Source: Propionibacteriaceae bacterium
GTDB lineage: Bacteria; Actinomycetota; Actinomycetes; Propionibacteriales; Propionibacteriaceae
NCBI GenBank assembly: GCA_031265875.1
Contig: JAISCA010000031.1
Span: 1-64,000, forward strand
Direction of reading: 5' to 3'
Length of the DNA stretch: 64,000 nt
How positions within the stretch are numbered: position 1 is the first letter of the stretch; each line of letters starts with the position of its first letter. The notes under the pieces are model-generated. The model searched no databases and was not told the origin of the DNA. It was given only the letters and a program-made list of their open reading frames with translations. This document shows positions 1 through 9,343 of this stretch, piece by piece. Made by a program: the position numbers and the translations under genes.

Positions 1-3000
1 AGCCGGCTCAGCGTCAAACGCCTCATGCGAGAACCGAACCGGGAACCCAATCGAACCCGACACCAAGTCGGCCGCCGCACCAGTCACAGCCACCGTCGCC
101 TCGACGAAACCGGTCCCCCTGGGCGGCCAAGAATCCAACTCCTCGTAATTGAACACAACCTGCTTCTCCGGCGCCGTCAGGGCACCGTAGGCCGCCAAGA
201 TGACCTCCCGGTCGGCCTGCGTCGACTGCGTGCCCAAAGCCGCGATAGCCCGCACCACCGCCTTAGCCGCCTCCGTCATGCTGGCGTCCTTACGGAACAA
301 GAAGTCCAAGAACTCAACCTTCAAATCATTGAAGGCCAGCTCGTACTCCTCCGCCAAAGGCGACTGGTGCGCGATGGCGTAGGTGTAGGCCTCATGGGTC
401 TGAAGGTCGGCGTCGTCGAAGGCCTGACGCAGATCGCCCAAAGCCCAACCCATCGTGCCCGGCCAAGCGTAGATCGCACCCGGCCAAGCCGCGTCGGGAT
501 CAGGATCGTTCCACTGGAAGGTGACCACGCCGTCGCCCTGGCCGAAGGTCGAGTACAGGCCGTCGCTCGGCTCGGCCGTCAGATAGACCCGCTGGGCCGC
601 CACCCCATTGGTGTAAGGACAGGCGTTGCCAAAGTGACCGGACGGCCCATTGCCAGTGGAAGCCTCCACACAGGCCTGGTCGTAGACCACATACATAGCG
701 CCGCCGGCCTGGCCGTCGTCGGTGATCTGGCCCCAACCACCGGTCCGCCAGCCGTTGATCCAAGCGCCGCCGTAACCAGTCGACAACCGCCACAGGCCAG
801 GATTGGCCTGCTCGGCCGCCGCCGTCATCGCCATCAAGATGTTGGCCGACTCCGGCACCGTCACAATGCTGCCAGCAGCGTTCAACGTCACACCCGTGCT
901 GAAAACATTGTTACCAGCATCCTCCAACACCCGGGTCCAATAAGCCACGGCCTCGGCCAAAGCCTCCGCCCCTTCGGTCTCAGCGATGGCCGTGACAGCG
1001 TGCGGATACTCCTCGGTCAACATCAGATAACGCGACGAATAATACTGACCCGTGGCCGAGGTGCCGACCGCGTTCCGGGCCAAACCCTCCAGATAGAGCT
1101 GACGCAACTGCGCCACGGCCGCGGCCCGCTCCTGAGTCAAACCCTTGTCCGTGCTAGGCGGGTTCGACAGATCGTAGACCTTCTCCACCGCCGGCTGACC
1201 AGCCACCGTCAAAGACACCCTGACCTGATCGCCCGGCGGCAACGAGTCCACCGGCACTATCACCACACCCGTGGCCGAGGTCAGATCGACCCATTGGACG
1301 GAGCCCAACGGCTGGTCCAGGCCCGGGCCGCCGAAGACCTCGACCGAGACCGCCCCGGCCACCCCAACCAACTGACTGACCGGGAACCACAACACCACAT
1401 TGTCGAAAGCCGACACCGTGTCCAGACCAGCCGCGCAACCAGTCAACTGACTGACACCGGGCCGGTAGTAATGCGACTCGATCGTGATCATGGGCAAAGC
1501 GTGACCAGACAGATAATTGGCGTTGGCGTCCGCGCAGGACGTGCCCGCCCCGCCGCCGACCACGAACGGACCGCCGCTGACCGACACGCCGTCGACCGCC
1601 CGGACCACCCGCGCCTCAGCGCCGACCAACTCCACCAGGCCCGGGACGAAGACCGCTCGATAGGTGATGTCGAAGTCCAACTCCACCGTCTGCAGGCGCA
1701 GATCCAAAGAGTTCGGCAACGGCGTCCACTCGGCGTCCCCAGCCGGCTCGGCGCTGGGCGTGACCTCCCAGCCAGACAGAATCCAGCCCTCACCCGGCTC
1801 GGCCGTCACCCGCCAACGGGTCCCGCCCGCCGCCGCCGCACCGACCACGCCCCGCGTCGGATCGTTCGCCACCACATTCAACCGATAAACGGAATCCACC
1901 ACCGGCTGCGGCGCCCAAGCGATCCGACCGCTCAGGCCACTGACGGTGTACGTCGCCTCGCCTCTTGTCAAGGTGACATTGAAGCTGAAGTCGCCGTCGA
2001 CGCCGTCGCCGCCGGCCACACCCCAGACCGCTGGGGTGTAACCAGTCACTACGATCTCAGCCGCCGCGCCGCTCAGCTGCGACCGGCCCACCTCGGTGAT
2101 CAACCGGTCCAACAGCTCCGACTCGCTCAAAGCCCGATCCTGCGGTACGACCCACTCAGCCACCGCCTCGATGACGGCCCGGGCTGACCCCACGTCGGCC
2201 AGGTCTGACTCAGCCACCTGATCGGCCGTGCCCTTATGGGCGTAAACCGGCTCGACCACCAAATCACCGGCGAAAGACGTCACCGCCGTGCCAGCCGGAG
2301 CCGCAGGCAGCTGAATCGCGGTGGCCCAGAGGGGATAAGTGGTGACGTCGGAGTTGGTCAGCTCGATCGTCCAGCCGTTGTAGCTGGACAGCATGTAGGT
2401 CAGACGGCCGCTGGCCAGACTGCCCAACAGATAGGAGTTAGCGCCCCGCTCGGCCTCGAAATCGGCCACCTCGACCAATTCCCCGTTGATCCGGAAGCCG
2501 ACGAAGGCATAATTCTCGGCGTCGAAATAGGTCGCCAACTGGGTCGGCGCGGTCGCGTTCGCTGTCATCTGAAGGCCGAAGACCACACTGGACGGCAGCG
2601 TCGTGGCCTGATCGGCCAGATTGCCATCCAGGAAGCGATCAGCCGTGCTGGGCTGACTGCCGTCCCGGGTGGTCCAACCAGAGAGCAGAGTCGTACCAAA
2701 AGCTTGCCCGGCATAGGCGATCTGGGCCGAGTAATCGGCGTTGAAGCTCAAACCACCCTTGGCCTCAGGCGCGGTCTTGACCGTCAGGGCGATGTCGTCG
2801 ACCCGGGCGAAACGGGCCCGGTAGACTACCGGCTCGTCCCCGCTCACCCGCACCAAGATGGCATAGTCCGGAAGGTGGAACCAGTCAGCCTGTTGCCAAA
2901 CCAGAGCGTCGACCACCTTGGACTGCCAACCGACATGGACGTAACCAGGATCAGCCGTGGCCCGTAAGACGGCAGCCTCGCGGTTGAGCTGCGTCAGCTC

Positions 3001-5748
3001 CACAGTGCCGCCCTCGACCGGCTGCACCGTCAGCAAAGATGGAGCCGGCGCCTCCACGAAATAGGCCCGGTAGATGACGTCCTCAGCGGCGCCAGCGGCC
3101 GTGTACAGCTCGTACTCGGCCGGCACCAGCCAATCGTTCTGCCAGCCATAGTCCGGCAGGTTCTGGCTGGCTCTGGCCACGGCCCAGGTCTGACCGCCGT
3201 CCGAGCTGACCTTCCAATGGTCGAACTCGTAGCCGGCGGTTGGACTGGCCTGAATCACCGCCAGGCCGGAATAGGCCGGATCGACCGTCGCAGCGACCTG
3301 GCCCAGGCCGACGCTGTCAGCGGCCACCTCGACGGCGACCCGGGCGAAGACCGCCCGATAACTGGTGTCCACCCCGTTATAAGAATGCGGCTCGGCGACG
3401 GGATCGAACCCGCCCCAAGCCGGAAAGTCGCTCCAATCGTCCTCCCCCGGATTCGCCACCTGAGAGTACTGCCAACGGACGAAACCATAGACCCCATCCG
3501 CGTCGGACACCGTGCTGACAACCGACAAAATAGCCTGATTGGCGCCATTGCGCTGGACCGCGATCAACCCTTTACTCGTGTCTTGGACCAAGGTCAGCTG
3601 GGCCGGGGCTACCAACTCGGTGAAGACCGCCCGGAAGGCCGTGTCACCCGTCAAAGAAGAGGCCGTGTAGCTGATGTTGGTGCTGAGCTGGGTCCAGGCC
3701 CCGCCGTTCAGGCTCTGCTCCCAACGGTCGAAAGCCCAAGTCCCAGTGGCGTCCTCGACCGTCGAAGTCACCGCCAAGGCCACCCCGGTGTCACTGGACC
3801 GCTGGACCGTGAACGTCCCGCCACCGACCGGCGGGGCCGCCGAGAAGGCGAAGAAACGGGCCTGGAAACGCACATCCTTGCCCCAGTCGCTCTGATTGGA
3901 CAGACTCACCGTCGCGCTGGCTGGCGTCCGCTGGCTCATCCGACCGCTGGCGCAAGGCGACCAAGTCACGCCGTCGAGCACACTGCAATACCAACCGTCG
4001 AAGACATAATCCTGCGTCGGATCCACCGTCACAGCCAAGGCCATCTGGAAGGGGTTGGCCGGGCTCAAGCTCACCACCGGGTCGCTGGCCGCCGCCGCCG
4101 GCAGCACCGGGACCGGATCCAACCCAAACTCGACCAAGCTGGCCGAGAAGGTCAAATCCGCCGCCGGCAACCAAGAGGCCAGGATCTGATACACCCCCGG
4201 CTGATCAGCCACCGCCGTGCCGGAACGAGAGACCGACTGCACCACGGGCTGGCCCGTGTTCGGATCGTCGTAGGCGTAGGTCAAGAGGCCAACGGTCCGC
4301 CCCTGAGACAAGGCCACCTGAACCCGCGCATAGGCCGCATAGGGCCCTTGCGCCAACGTCACCGCTCCAGAGACGTCGGCCGCCAGCGACAATTGGAAAT
4401 ACCTGGCCCGATAACTAGCGGAAGCCGCCGGCGTGACCTGCGCCGCCACCAAAGTCCCATCCGGCTGCTGCACGGCCAACCCGTTCGACGTCACCGCAGT
4501 CCAAGTCCCCGGAGCGGACTCGAACTCGAAACCATAGAAGAACCAACCCGGCGCCGGAGCCGGCGCCGTCAACATCAACCGATTCGGATAACCCGGCGAC
4601 GACTGCACCGCCAAAGACCCCGCCGCCGCCTCCGCCGGATAAATCCCGACTCCGTCGGCCGACCCGAAATACAAAGCTCGGAAGACCAAGCTCTGCGCCA
4701 ACGGCACATTGTCCAACCCGAACGAACCGTCGCTCCGCGCCGTCAACAGACAAGCCTGGGAGGAACTCGCGGTCAGGCAGGGCAGAGGCGACCAAGTCTG
4801 CCCGTCCACACTCTGCTCGAACTGCACGAAACGGAAACCGTCCTCCGGCGCCGGCGCCGTCAACCTGACCCGCTGCGAGTAATCGGCCGAGGCCTGGACC
4901 GTGACCTGGCCCGAGGCCGCCCCGGCCGGCTGGATCGACGGATCGGCGACGGCGAAACTACGGTAGACCGCCCGCCACAAGCTGTCTGCCACCACGCCGT
5001 TACTAGTTGAGGACCAGCGGCCGACGGCCGGATCGAGTGTTCCGGACCCGGCTGAGACCCACGCTCCGGTGGTCAAATTCTTGTATTCGAAACCGCCGAA
5101 GAGGTACCCCTCGGCCGCCGCCGGCGCGCTCAGAGCGAGCGTATACGGACTGGTGGCCAACCGGGCGACTGTGAGATCGCCGGCGGCCGCCCCCGCCGCT
5201 GGCAGCAACGGACCCTCGTCACCGGCCGCCGGACCGAAAGTGAAGAAACCGGCTTTGAACCACAGACCATCGGGCCGAGTCGCCGGAATCGTGTAAGCGC
5301 TGTGAACGACGCCCTCGGCGTCCATACTGAGACCGCCGCTGACCGCCAACGAATCGCCCGCCGCCGTCGAATACCCATTCCAGTTCCTGGCCACCCAGCC
5401 GTCCGCGATCGTGATGGTCCAACGGAAAGCGTCCGCCGTCTCGCCATTGGCCGCCATGGTCATGGTCCCGCCCGGATACTCGACCGTCCACAAGGTCCCC
5501 ACCGGCGTGGTGGCGGCCAAAGTGATCCCAGCCGCCTCATCCAAGAAAGGCTGAGCCTTGGTGGTCAGATCAGGAGCGACTACGGTCGGCGACGGGGGTG
5601 GCTCAGGCGGATCGTCCGCCCACGCCTGAGACTGGGACAAACCGCCCCAGGCCAAAGCCAGTGCCGACGCCAAAGCCAAAACACGCAGAGGCCCGGACCA
5701 AGGCCGAGCGCGACCATTCACAGATGGGGTACGAGAAAAAGAGGACAC
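1..5748 (-). CDS. giant secreted repeat protein under cobalamin riboswitch (3' end outside window)
   Basis: An open frame of 1916 codons runs from a GTG at 5748 to the window edge without a stop. GAAAGG lies 8 nt before the GTG. Residues 1-44 form a Sec signal peptide: basic start, hydrophobic core, cleavage after AWA before DDPPEP. From about 160 to 1000, and again near 1290-1370, modules of roughly 80-110 residues contain 'GY.F..W..S.DG..W' and end in YRAxF variants (FRALYF, YRARYF, YRAVFT, YRAYFV). This is typical of the divergent InlB B-repeat (Flg_new_2) class. Near 1840-1880 an 'AALGT..AYGALTAPEKQVV' stretch resembles the small helical spacers common in Gram-positive surface proteins. 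The anchor would lie beyond the edge. The riboswitch suggests corrinoid or cobalt acquisition, but no ligand-binding domain is visible here. All the long Arg/His-rich plus-strand frames in this stretch are antisense shadows. Confidence 0.87.
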   Translation of the reverse strand, partial: MSSFSRTPSVNGRARPWSGPLRVLALASALALAWGGLSQSQAWADDPPEPPPSPTVVAPDLTTKAQPFLDEAAGITLAATTPVGTLWTVEYPGGTMTMAANGETADAFRWTITIADGWVARNWNGYSTAAGDSLAVSGGLSMDAEGVVHSAYTIPATRPDGLWFKAGFFTFGPAAGDEGPLLPAAGAAAGDLTVARLATSPYTLALSAPAAAEGYLFGGFEYKNLTTGAWVSAGSGTLDPAVGRWSSTSNGVVADSLWRAVYRSFAVADPSIQPAGAASGQVTVQASADYSQRVRLTAPAPEDGFRFVQFEQSVDGQTWSPLPCLTASSSQACLLTARSDGSFGLDNVPLAQSLVFRALYFGSADGVGIYPAEAAAGSLAVQSSPGYPNRLMLTAPAPAPGWFFYGFEFESAPGTWTAVTSNGLAVQQPDGTLVAAQVTPAASASYRARYFQLSLAADVSGAVTLAQGPYAAYARVQVALSQGRTVGLLTYAYDDPNTGQPVVQSVSRSGTAVADQPGVYQILASWLPAADLTFSASLVEFGLDPVPVLPAAAASDPVVSLSPANPFQMALAVTVDPTQDYVFDGWYCSVLDGVTWSPCASGRMSQRTPASATVSLSNQSDWGKDVRFQARFFAFSAAPPVGGGTFTVQRSSDTGVALAVTSTVEDATGTWAFDRWEQSLNGGAWTQLSTNISYTASSLTGDTAFRAVFTELVAPAQLTLVQDTSKGLIAVQRNGANQAILSVVSTVSDADGVYGFVRWQYSQVANPGEDDWSDFPAWGGFDPVAEPHSYNGVDTSYRAVFARVAVEVAADSVGLGQVAATVDPAYSGLAVIQASPTAGYEFDHWKVSSDGGQTWAVARASQNLPDYGWQNDWLVPAEYELYTAAGAAEDVIYRAYFVEAPAPSLLTVQPVEGGTVELTQLNREAAVLRATADPGYVHVGWQSKVVDALVWQQADWFHLPDYAILVRVSGDEPVVYRARFARVDDIALTVKTAPEAKGGLSFNADYSAQIAYAGQAFGTTLLSGWTTRDGSQPSTADRFLDGNLADQATTLPSSVVFGLQMTANATAPTQLATYFDAENYAFVGFRINGELVEVADFEAERGANSYLLGSLASGRLTYMLSSYNGWTIELTNSDVTTYPLWATAIQLPAAPAGTAVTSFAGDLVVEPVYAHKGTADQVAESDLADVGSARAVIEAVAEWVVPQDRALSESELLDRLITEVGRSQLSGAAAEIVVTGYTPAVWGVAGGDGVDGDFSFNVTLTRGEATYTVSGLSGRIAWAPQPVVDSVYRLNVVANDPTRGVVGAAAAGGTRWRVTAEPGEGWILSGWEVTPSAEPAGDAEWTPLPNSLDLRLQTVELDFDITYRAVFVPGLVELVGAEARVVRAVDGVSVSGGPFVVGGGAGTSCADANANYLSGHALPMITIESHYYRPGVSQLTGCAAGLDTVSAFDNVVLWFPVSQLVGVAGAVSVEVFGGPGLDQPLGSVQWVDLTSATGVVIVPVDSLPPGDQVRVSLTVAGQPAVEKVYDLSNPPSTDKGLTQERAAAVAQLRQLYLEGLARNAVGTSATGQYYSSRYLMLTEEYPHAVTAIAETEGAEALAEAVAYWTRVLEDAGNNVFSTGVTLNAAGSIVTVPESANILMAMTAAAEQANPGLWRLSTGYGGAWINGWRTGGWGQITDDGQAGGAMYVVYDQACVEASTGNGPSGHFGNACPYTNGVAAQRVYLTAEPSDGLYSTFGQGDGVVTFQWNDPDPDAAWPGAIYAWPGTMGWALGDLRQAFDDADLQTHEAYTYAIAHQSPLAEEYELAFNDLKVEFLDFLFRKDASMTEAAKAVVRAIAALGTQSTQADREVILAAYGALTAPEKQVVFNYEELDSWPPRGTGFVEATVAVTGAAADLVSGSIGFPVRFSHEAFDAEPA

Positions 5749-5827
5749 CAGGGTGGCCTTTCGGTGAGCGATCTCGAGGACCGCCCCACCGGGCGCCCCC
5801 GCAGACCTCGGCGGGTTGAAGAACGCT

Positions 5828-5957
5828 CGCTGCCAGTTGGTGTTCGGGCTCACTCAGCCACTGAATCGTGACCGTCGTCTACCGTTGCGGGTCAGCGCCG
5901 GGTTTGGACCGGCTTCCCCAACAAACAGCGTATTCAATTGTGCATCTGGCGACAGCC
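5828..5957 (-). promoter_or_regulatory. cobalamin (AdoCbl/B12) riboswitch
   Basis: Read on the minus strand, 5881-5920 gives the conserved core: GGGGAAGCCGG, a short loop, CCGGCGCTG, then CCCGCAACGGT. The 3' B12 box AGCCCGAACACC (5839-5850) matches 10 of 12 positions of the published box. The closing helix is visible as GCCAG (5946-5950) pairing with CTGGC (5832-5836). The 80-nt leader that follows contains CGGTG, which could pair with the CACCG next to the GAAAGG ribosome site, so translational control is likely. The only gene downstream on this strand is the giant surface protein that starts at 5748. Confidence 0.88.
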
Positions 5958-6099
5958 CAAGGCCGACGAAGAAGGCCAGACGTTGGGCACGCTACGCTCC
6001 CGGCCGGGCCCTGTCAATCAGACGACGAGACCACCGCCCAGACGGGCATTCGACTATGAGGCGGTCCGTAGAGCAACGGCAAATAACAATAAAACTAGG

Positions 6100-6184
6100 C
6101 GGCGAGAGTGGGATTCGAACCCACGGGACGTCTCCGCCCGGCCGCTTTCAAGGCGGCTGCACTCGACCACTATGCGATCTCGCC
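6100..6184 (-). tRNA. tRNA-Ser (anticodon UGA)
   Basis: On the minus strand the 7-bp acceptor GGCGAGA/TCTCGCC closes a class II tRNA with a long variable arm. The anticodon loop CTTGAAA gives UGA (serine). The T-arm has GGTTCGAATCC, the discriminator is G as in bacterial tRNA-Ser, and CCA is not encoded. Confidence 0.96.
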
Positions 6185-6297
6185 TAAGTCTCCTGAGCCA
6201 TCGTAGCCCGAGGCCGGGCGGGCGGACCCGATCCGGCGGCGGTGTCCGGACGTCCTCCAATTGGGGACACAGCGCTAGACCGTGGCAGGCTGGCCCT

Positions 6298-7269
6298 ATG
6301 CGTGCCATCACTGTCAGTCAGCCGGGCGGGCCGGAAGTCCTCCAGCTGGGGGAGGTCCCGACGCCGCAGCCGGGACCGGGCGAGCTCCGGATCGCGGTCC
6401 AGGCGGTCGGGGTCAACCGGGCCGACCTGCTGCAGCGGCGGGGCTACTACCCGCCGCCGCCGGGCATCTCGGACATCATCGGGCTGGAGGTGTCGGGACT
6501 GGTCGACGCGGTCGGCCCCGGGGTCGAGGATTGGCGGGTCGGGCAAGCGGCGGTGGCCCTGATCGCCGGCGGCGGCTACGCCGAGTACGTCGTGGCCCCA
6601 GCCGGGCAGTGCGCTGCCCCGCCGCCTGGCCTCGACCTGACCCAGGCCGCCGGCCTGGTCGAGGTGGCGGCCACGGTGGTGTCGAACCTGACCCGGGTGG
6701 GGCTGGCCGCCGACGAGGTCTTCTTAGTCCACGGCGGGGCCGGCGGCATCGGTAGTTTCGCCATCCCCTACGCCAAGGCCCTGGGGGCCCAGGTCTTGAC
6801 CACGGCGGGCTCGCCGGCCAAGGCCGAGCACTGCCGCCAGTTGGGGGCGGACGCCGCCTTCGACTACCACGGGGCTTGGGCCAGCGAGGCCCGGGCGGCC
6901 AGCCAGGGGCACGGCTGCGACGTCATCCTCGACATCATCGGGGCCAAGTACCTCGAAGCCAACGTCTCGCTGCTGGCCCGCCACGGCCGCCTGGTCGTCA
7001 TCGGGCTGCAAGGTGGACGTAAGGGAACTCTTGACATCAATCAACTCTTGACTAAGTCGGCCAGTCTGAGCGCCACCAGCCTGCGCTACAGCCCGGCGGC
7101 GGAGAAAGCCGCCGTCATGCGCCAGTTGGAGACCCAGGTCTGGCCCTTGTACACCAGTGGCACCCTGCCGCTCATGCCCCAGACCGTTTTCCCGATCGAG
7201 CAGGCCGCCGCCGCCCACGCCCGGCTCGACTCGGACGACCACATCGGCAAGGTCGTGCTGGTCTGGTGA
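6298..7269 (+). CDS. NAD(P)H:quinone oxidoreductase, PIG3/QOR family
   Basis: 323 residues, medium-chain dehydrogenase/reductase superfamily, no zinc ligands. The GroES-like half runs to about residue 120 (the 'GVNRADLLQRRGYYPPP' stretch is typical of the PIG3 branch). The Rossmann half has 'VHGGAGGIGSFAIPYAKALGA' near 143-163 for NADPH binding, and ends with the usual 'AHARLDSDDHIGKVVLVW'. The ATG at 6298 is chosen because family homology begins there; the open frame upstream crosses the tRNA gene. Likely role: cytosolic NADPH-dependent reduction of quinones or reactive carbonyls. It stands alone, divergent from the tRNA and convergent with the DUF4921 gene. Confidence 0.92.
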   Translation: MRAITVSQPGGPEVLQLGEVPTPQPGPGELRIAVQAVGVNRADLLQRRGYYPPPPGISDIIGLEVSGLVDAVGPGVEDWRVGQAAVALIAGGGYAEYVVAPAGQCAAPPPGLDLTQAAGLVEVAATVVSNLTRVGLAADEVFLVHGGAGGIGSFAIPYAKALGAQVLTTAGSPAKAEHCRQLGADAAFDYHGAWASEARAASQGHGCDVILDIIGAKYLEANVSLLARHGRLVVIGLQGGRKGTLDINQLLTKSASLSATSLRYSPAAEKAAVMRQLETQVWPLYTSGTLPLMPQTVFPIEQAAAAHARLDSDDHIGKVVLVW

Positions 7270-7349
7270 AGCGGCACCGGGCGGACCCGCTCGCAGCCAG
7301 GTCTGACCCGGCGCTGAACCACCACCGGCTTCGTTCCACCGGACCCAGC

Positions 7350-7378
7350 CCGGACCAGCGCCGCCGGCGCCGGTCCGG
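7350..7378. terminator. bidirectional GC-rich hairpin between convergent genes
   Basis: CCGGACC-A-GCGCC, loop GCC, GGCGC-C-GGTCCGG forms a 12-bp stem with one internal mismatch. It lies in the 112-nt gap between two convergent stop codons. It has no U-tract, as is usual for high-GC actinobacteria. Confidence 0.6.
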
Positions 7379-7381
7379 CGA

Positions 7382-8716
7382 TCAGACTAAATTGGGGTTG
7401 TAGCGCAGCGGGTTGGGCGCGCCCGAGCACTCCATGGCCACGCGCAGGTCGGCCACCCGGCCCTGCTCCCGCAGCTCGAACAAGCGGGGCACCACCAGAT
7501 CGCGCAGGCGCTGCGGACTGATCGTGTTGATGTACAACTTGGTGCCGCCCTCGAAACCGGCCACGGTCGAGACCCGCCACTTCAGATTGACCCGCCACGG
7601 CATCCTGAGGTCGAGGTCGGGCGGCTGATGGTGCCACTCCTCGTTGCAAGGCACCTGGGAGCCGGTGGCGGCGTGCAGGGCGTGGATCAGATCGCTCATC
7701 CGATCGACTTCGGCTGGGTGTTGGCGCCAGGGCAGGGGCTCGGCCGACTTGGAGTAGACCTCGATGGTCGGGTAGCGGTGCCCGAAGCCGGCGTAGGCCA
7801 CGGCCGCCTCGTTCTCCGCGATCAGGAGATTGTGATAACTGGCGTAGTTGACCCCGGCCTCATTGAAGAGATTGGGGTTGTCACGCAAGCGACCCAAGGT
7901 CAGATCGACGTTGGTGCCATGCTCGTCCACCGCCACCAGTTGTTTGTGCAGGTGGTCGAAGGAGGCCCCGGCCGCCTTGAGCCAGTTCTGGAAGACGGCC
8001 ACGTAACGGACATAGCGGTTGGTCTCGTACAACCGCTGGGCCGAGTCGATGGTCAAACCGATATAGGCCCGGTGCTCGTCCGGCGTCAGATCGCCCGAGC
8101 CGGCCAATTGCGAGTCGTCGCTGGCCTGATCCAACCAGTGCCGCCGGGCGATCACGACATCGTGGCCGCCGCCGAAGAAACCGGTCGCCTGGGCCACCAA
8201 CTGGTCCTGGCTCAGAGCCGCCAGCTCGGCCTCGGACCAACCGGCGGCGCGCATCTTCCTCTGCTGGACCTCGACCACATGGCGCAGACCGGCCGCATCG
8301 CTCAAATAGGCCTGCCGGATGGCCGCCACCGCTTCCGGCAGCGCGTACTCGTAATTGTCGTGCCAATAGTCGTAGGACAAGATCTCGAATAGGTTCGGCA
8401 CCACCCTGAACTCGGCCACGGAGTCGAACAGCTGACCCGCCGGCAGCCAATCCAGGCGCTGCCAGCGGCCGTCCCGGCGCACCAAGCGGGACTTCTCCGG
8501 CGGGGTCTCCAGGTAGCGCTCCGGGCAGAAGGCGCAGGCCCGGCCGCGCTGCTCCGGCGGGATCGCCCCAGGTGGGCGGGCGGGATCGGTCAGCGGCCGG
8601 TCGGCCCGGCCGGACACGGTCCAAACCCGGGTGCCCGTGAAAGGGTTGACCTGCTTGATGGTGCCGTCGGCCATGCGCTGGAGGTAGGCGGGCTCGATCA
8701 TATGAGGCTGGACCAC
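7382..8716 (-). CDS. DUF4921 family protein, GalT-like HIT superfamily
   Basis: 444 residues. The protein matches the DUF4921 family by memory of its opening ('PAYLQRMADGTIKQ.NPFTGT.VWTV'). It has a zinc-type cluster 'RACAFCPERY' near residue 60. The 'FDHLHKQL' motif near 250 corresponds to the HxHxQ nucleotidyl-transfer motif of galactose-1-phosphate uridylyltransferases. The biochemical role in actinobacteria is not established; a nucleotidyl- or AMP-transfer activity is inference. The GTG at 8716 is preferred because GTAGGATC lies about 9 nt upstream; the ATG at 8701 has no ribosome site. Confidence 0.85.
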   Translation of the reverse strand: MVQPHMIEPAYLQRMADGTIKQVNPFTGTRVWTVSGRADRPLTDPARPPGAIPPEQRGRACAFCPERYLETPPEKSRLVRRDGRWQRLDWLPAGQLFDSVAEFRVVPNLFEILSYDYWHDNYEYALPEAVAAIRQAYLSDAAGLRHVVEVQQRKMRAAGWSEAELAALSQDQLVAQATGFFGGGHDVVIARRHWLDQASDDSQLAGSGDLTPDEHRAYIGLTIDSAQRLYETNRYVRYVAVFQNWLKAAGASFDHLHKQLVAVDEHGTNVDLTLGRLRDNPNLFNEAGVNYASYHNLLIAENEAAVAYAGFGHRYPTIEVYSKSAEPLPWRQHPAEVDRMSDLIHALHAATGSQVPCNEEWHHQPPDLDLRMPWRVNLKWRVSTVAGFEGGTKLYINTISPQRLRDLVVPRLFELREQGRVADLRVAMECSGAPNPLRYNPNLV

Positions 8717-8788
8717 GAGCAGTGATCCTACCGACCGCTGGCCCGGCGCCGAATCTGACCGTTTGGACGGGGCAGTACGCTAGGCGCC

Positions 8789-9343
8789 ATGAGTGAGACC
8801 CCTGACCAGGCCGGCGTCATCTTGAGCCAAGGGCCCGACGGTGAGATTTATCTGCTGCAGCCGAACGGCGACCCCAGCCCCGCCCAGGCTCCGGCCGAGG
8901 ACGAGTCAGTGGTCGAACCAGCCAAAGTGATGCGGATCGGCCGCATGATCTCCCGCCTCTTGGACGAGGTCAAAGACGCTCCCCTGGACGACGTCTCGCG
9001 GGCTCGCTTGCGCGAGATCTACACCCAATCGATCGACGAGTTGGCCGGCGGGCTGGACGCCGAGCTGGCCGACGAGCTGAGGCGCATCACCTCGCCCTTC
9101 GCCCAGGACTTCGACCCGACCGACGCCGAGCTGCGTATCGCCCAAGCCCAATTGGTGGGCTGGCTGGAAGGCCTCTTCCAGGGCTTGCAGACCGCTCTAG
9201 TGGCCCAGCAGATGGCGGCCCGAGCCCAGGTCGAGCAGATCCGGCGGGCCATTCCGGGACGGCCCAGCGGACCCCAAGCCGAGGCCGGGGACCAAGCCAC
9301 CCCGCCGGCCGGCCGCGGCCCGGGCAACGGCTTGTACCTCTAA
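8789..9343 (+). CDS. bpa: bacterial proteasome activator Bpa (PafE)
   Basis: 184 residues with the DUF2587 core (about 45-150). Its long helices include '[23 protein letters not shown]' variants and '[20 protein letters not shown]'. The protein ends in GLYL, matching the C-terminal GQYL that docks Bpa rings into the 20S proteasome alpha ring in mycobacteria; position 2 is Leu instead of Gln. Bpa acts in the cytosol as an ATP-independent ring that feeds unfolded proteins to the proteasome, so the organism should encode a 20S proteasome. Its last 4 nt overlap the convergent serS stop. Confidence 0.93.
   Translation: MSETPDQAGVILSQGPDGEIYLLQPNGDPSPAQAPAEDESVVEPAKVMRIGRMISRLLDEVKDAPLDDVSRARLREIYTQSIDELAGGLDAELADELRRITSPFAQDFDPTDAELRIAQAQLVGWLEGLFQGLQTALVAQQMAARAQVEQIRRAIPGRPSGPQAEAGDQATPPAGRGPGNGLYL

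Noticed and set aside
25-5010. Long plus-strand open frames (25-2187, 3217-5010) with Arg/His/Gln-rich products
   Set aside because: They are antisense shadows of the continuous 1916-codon minus-strand frame, which has a signal peptide and repeat modules.
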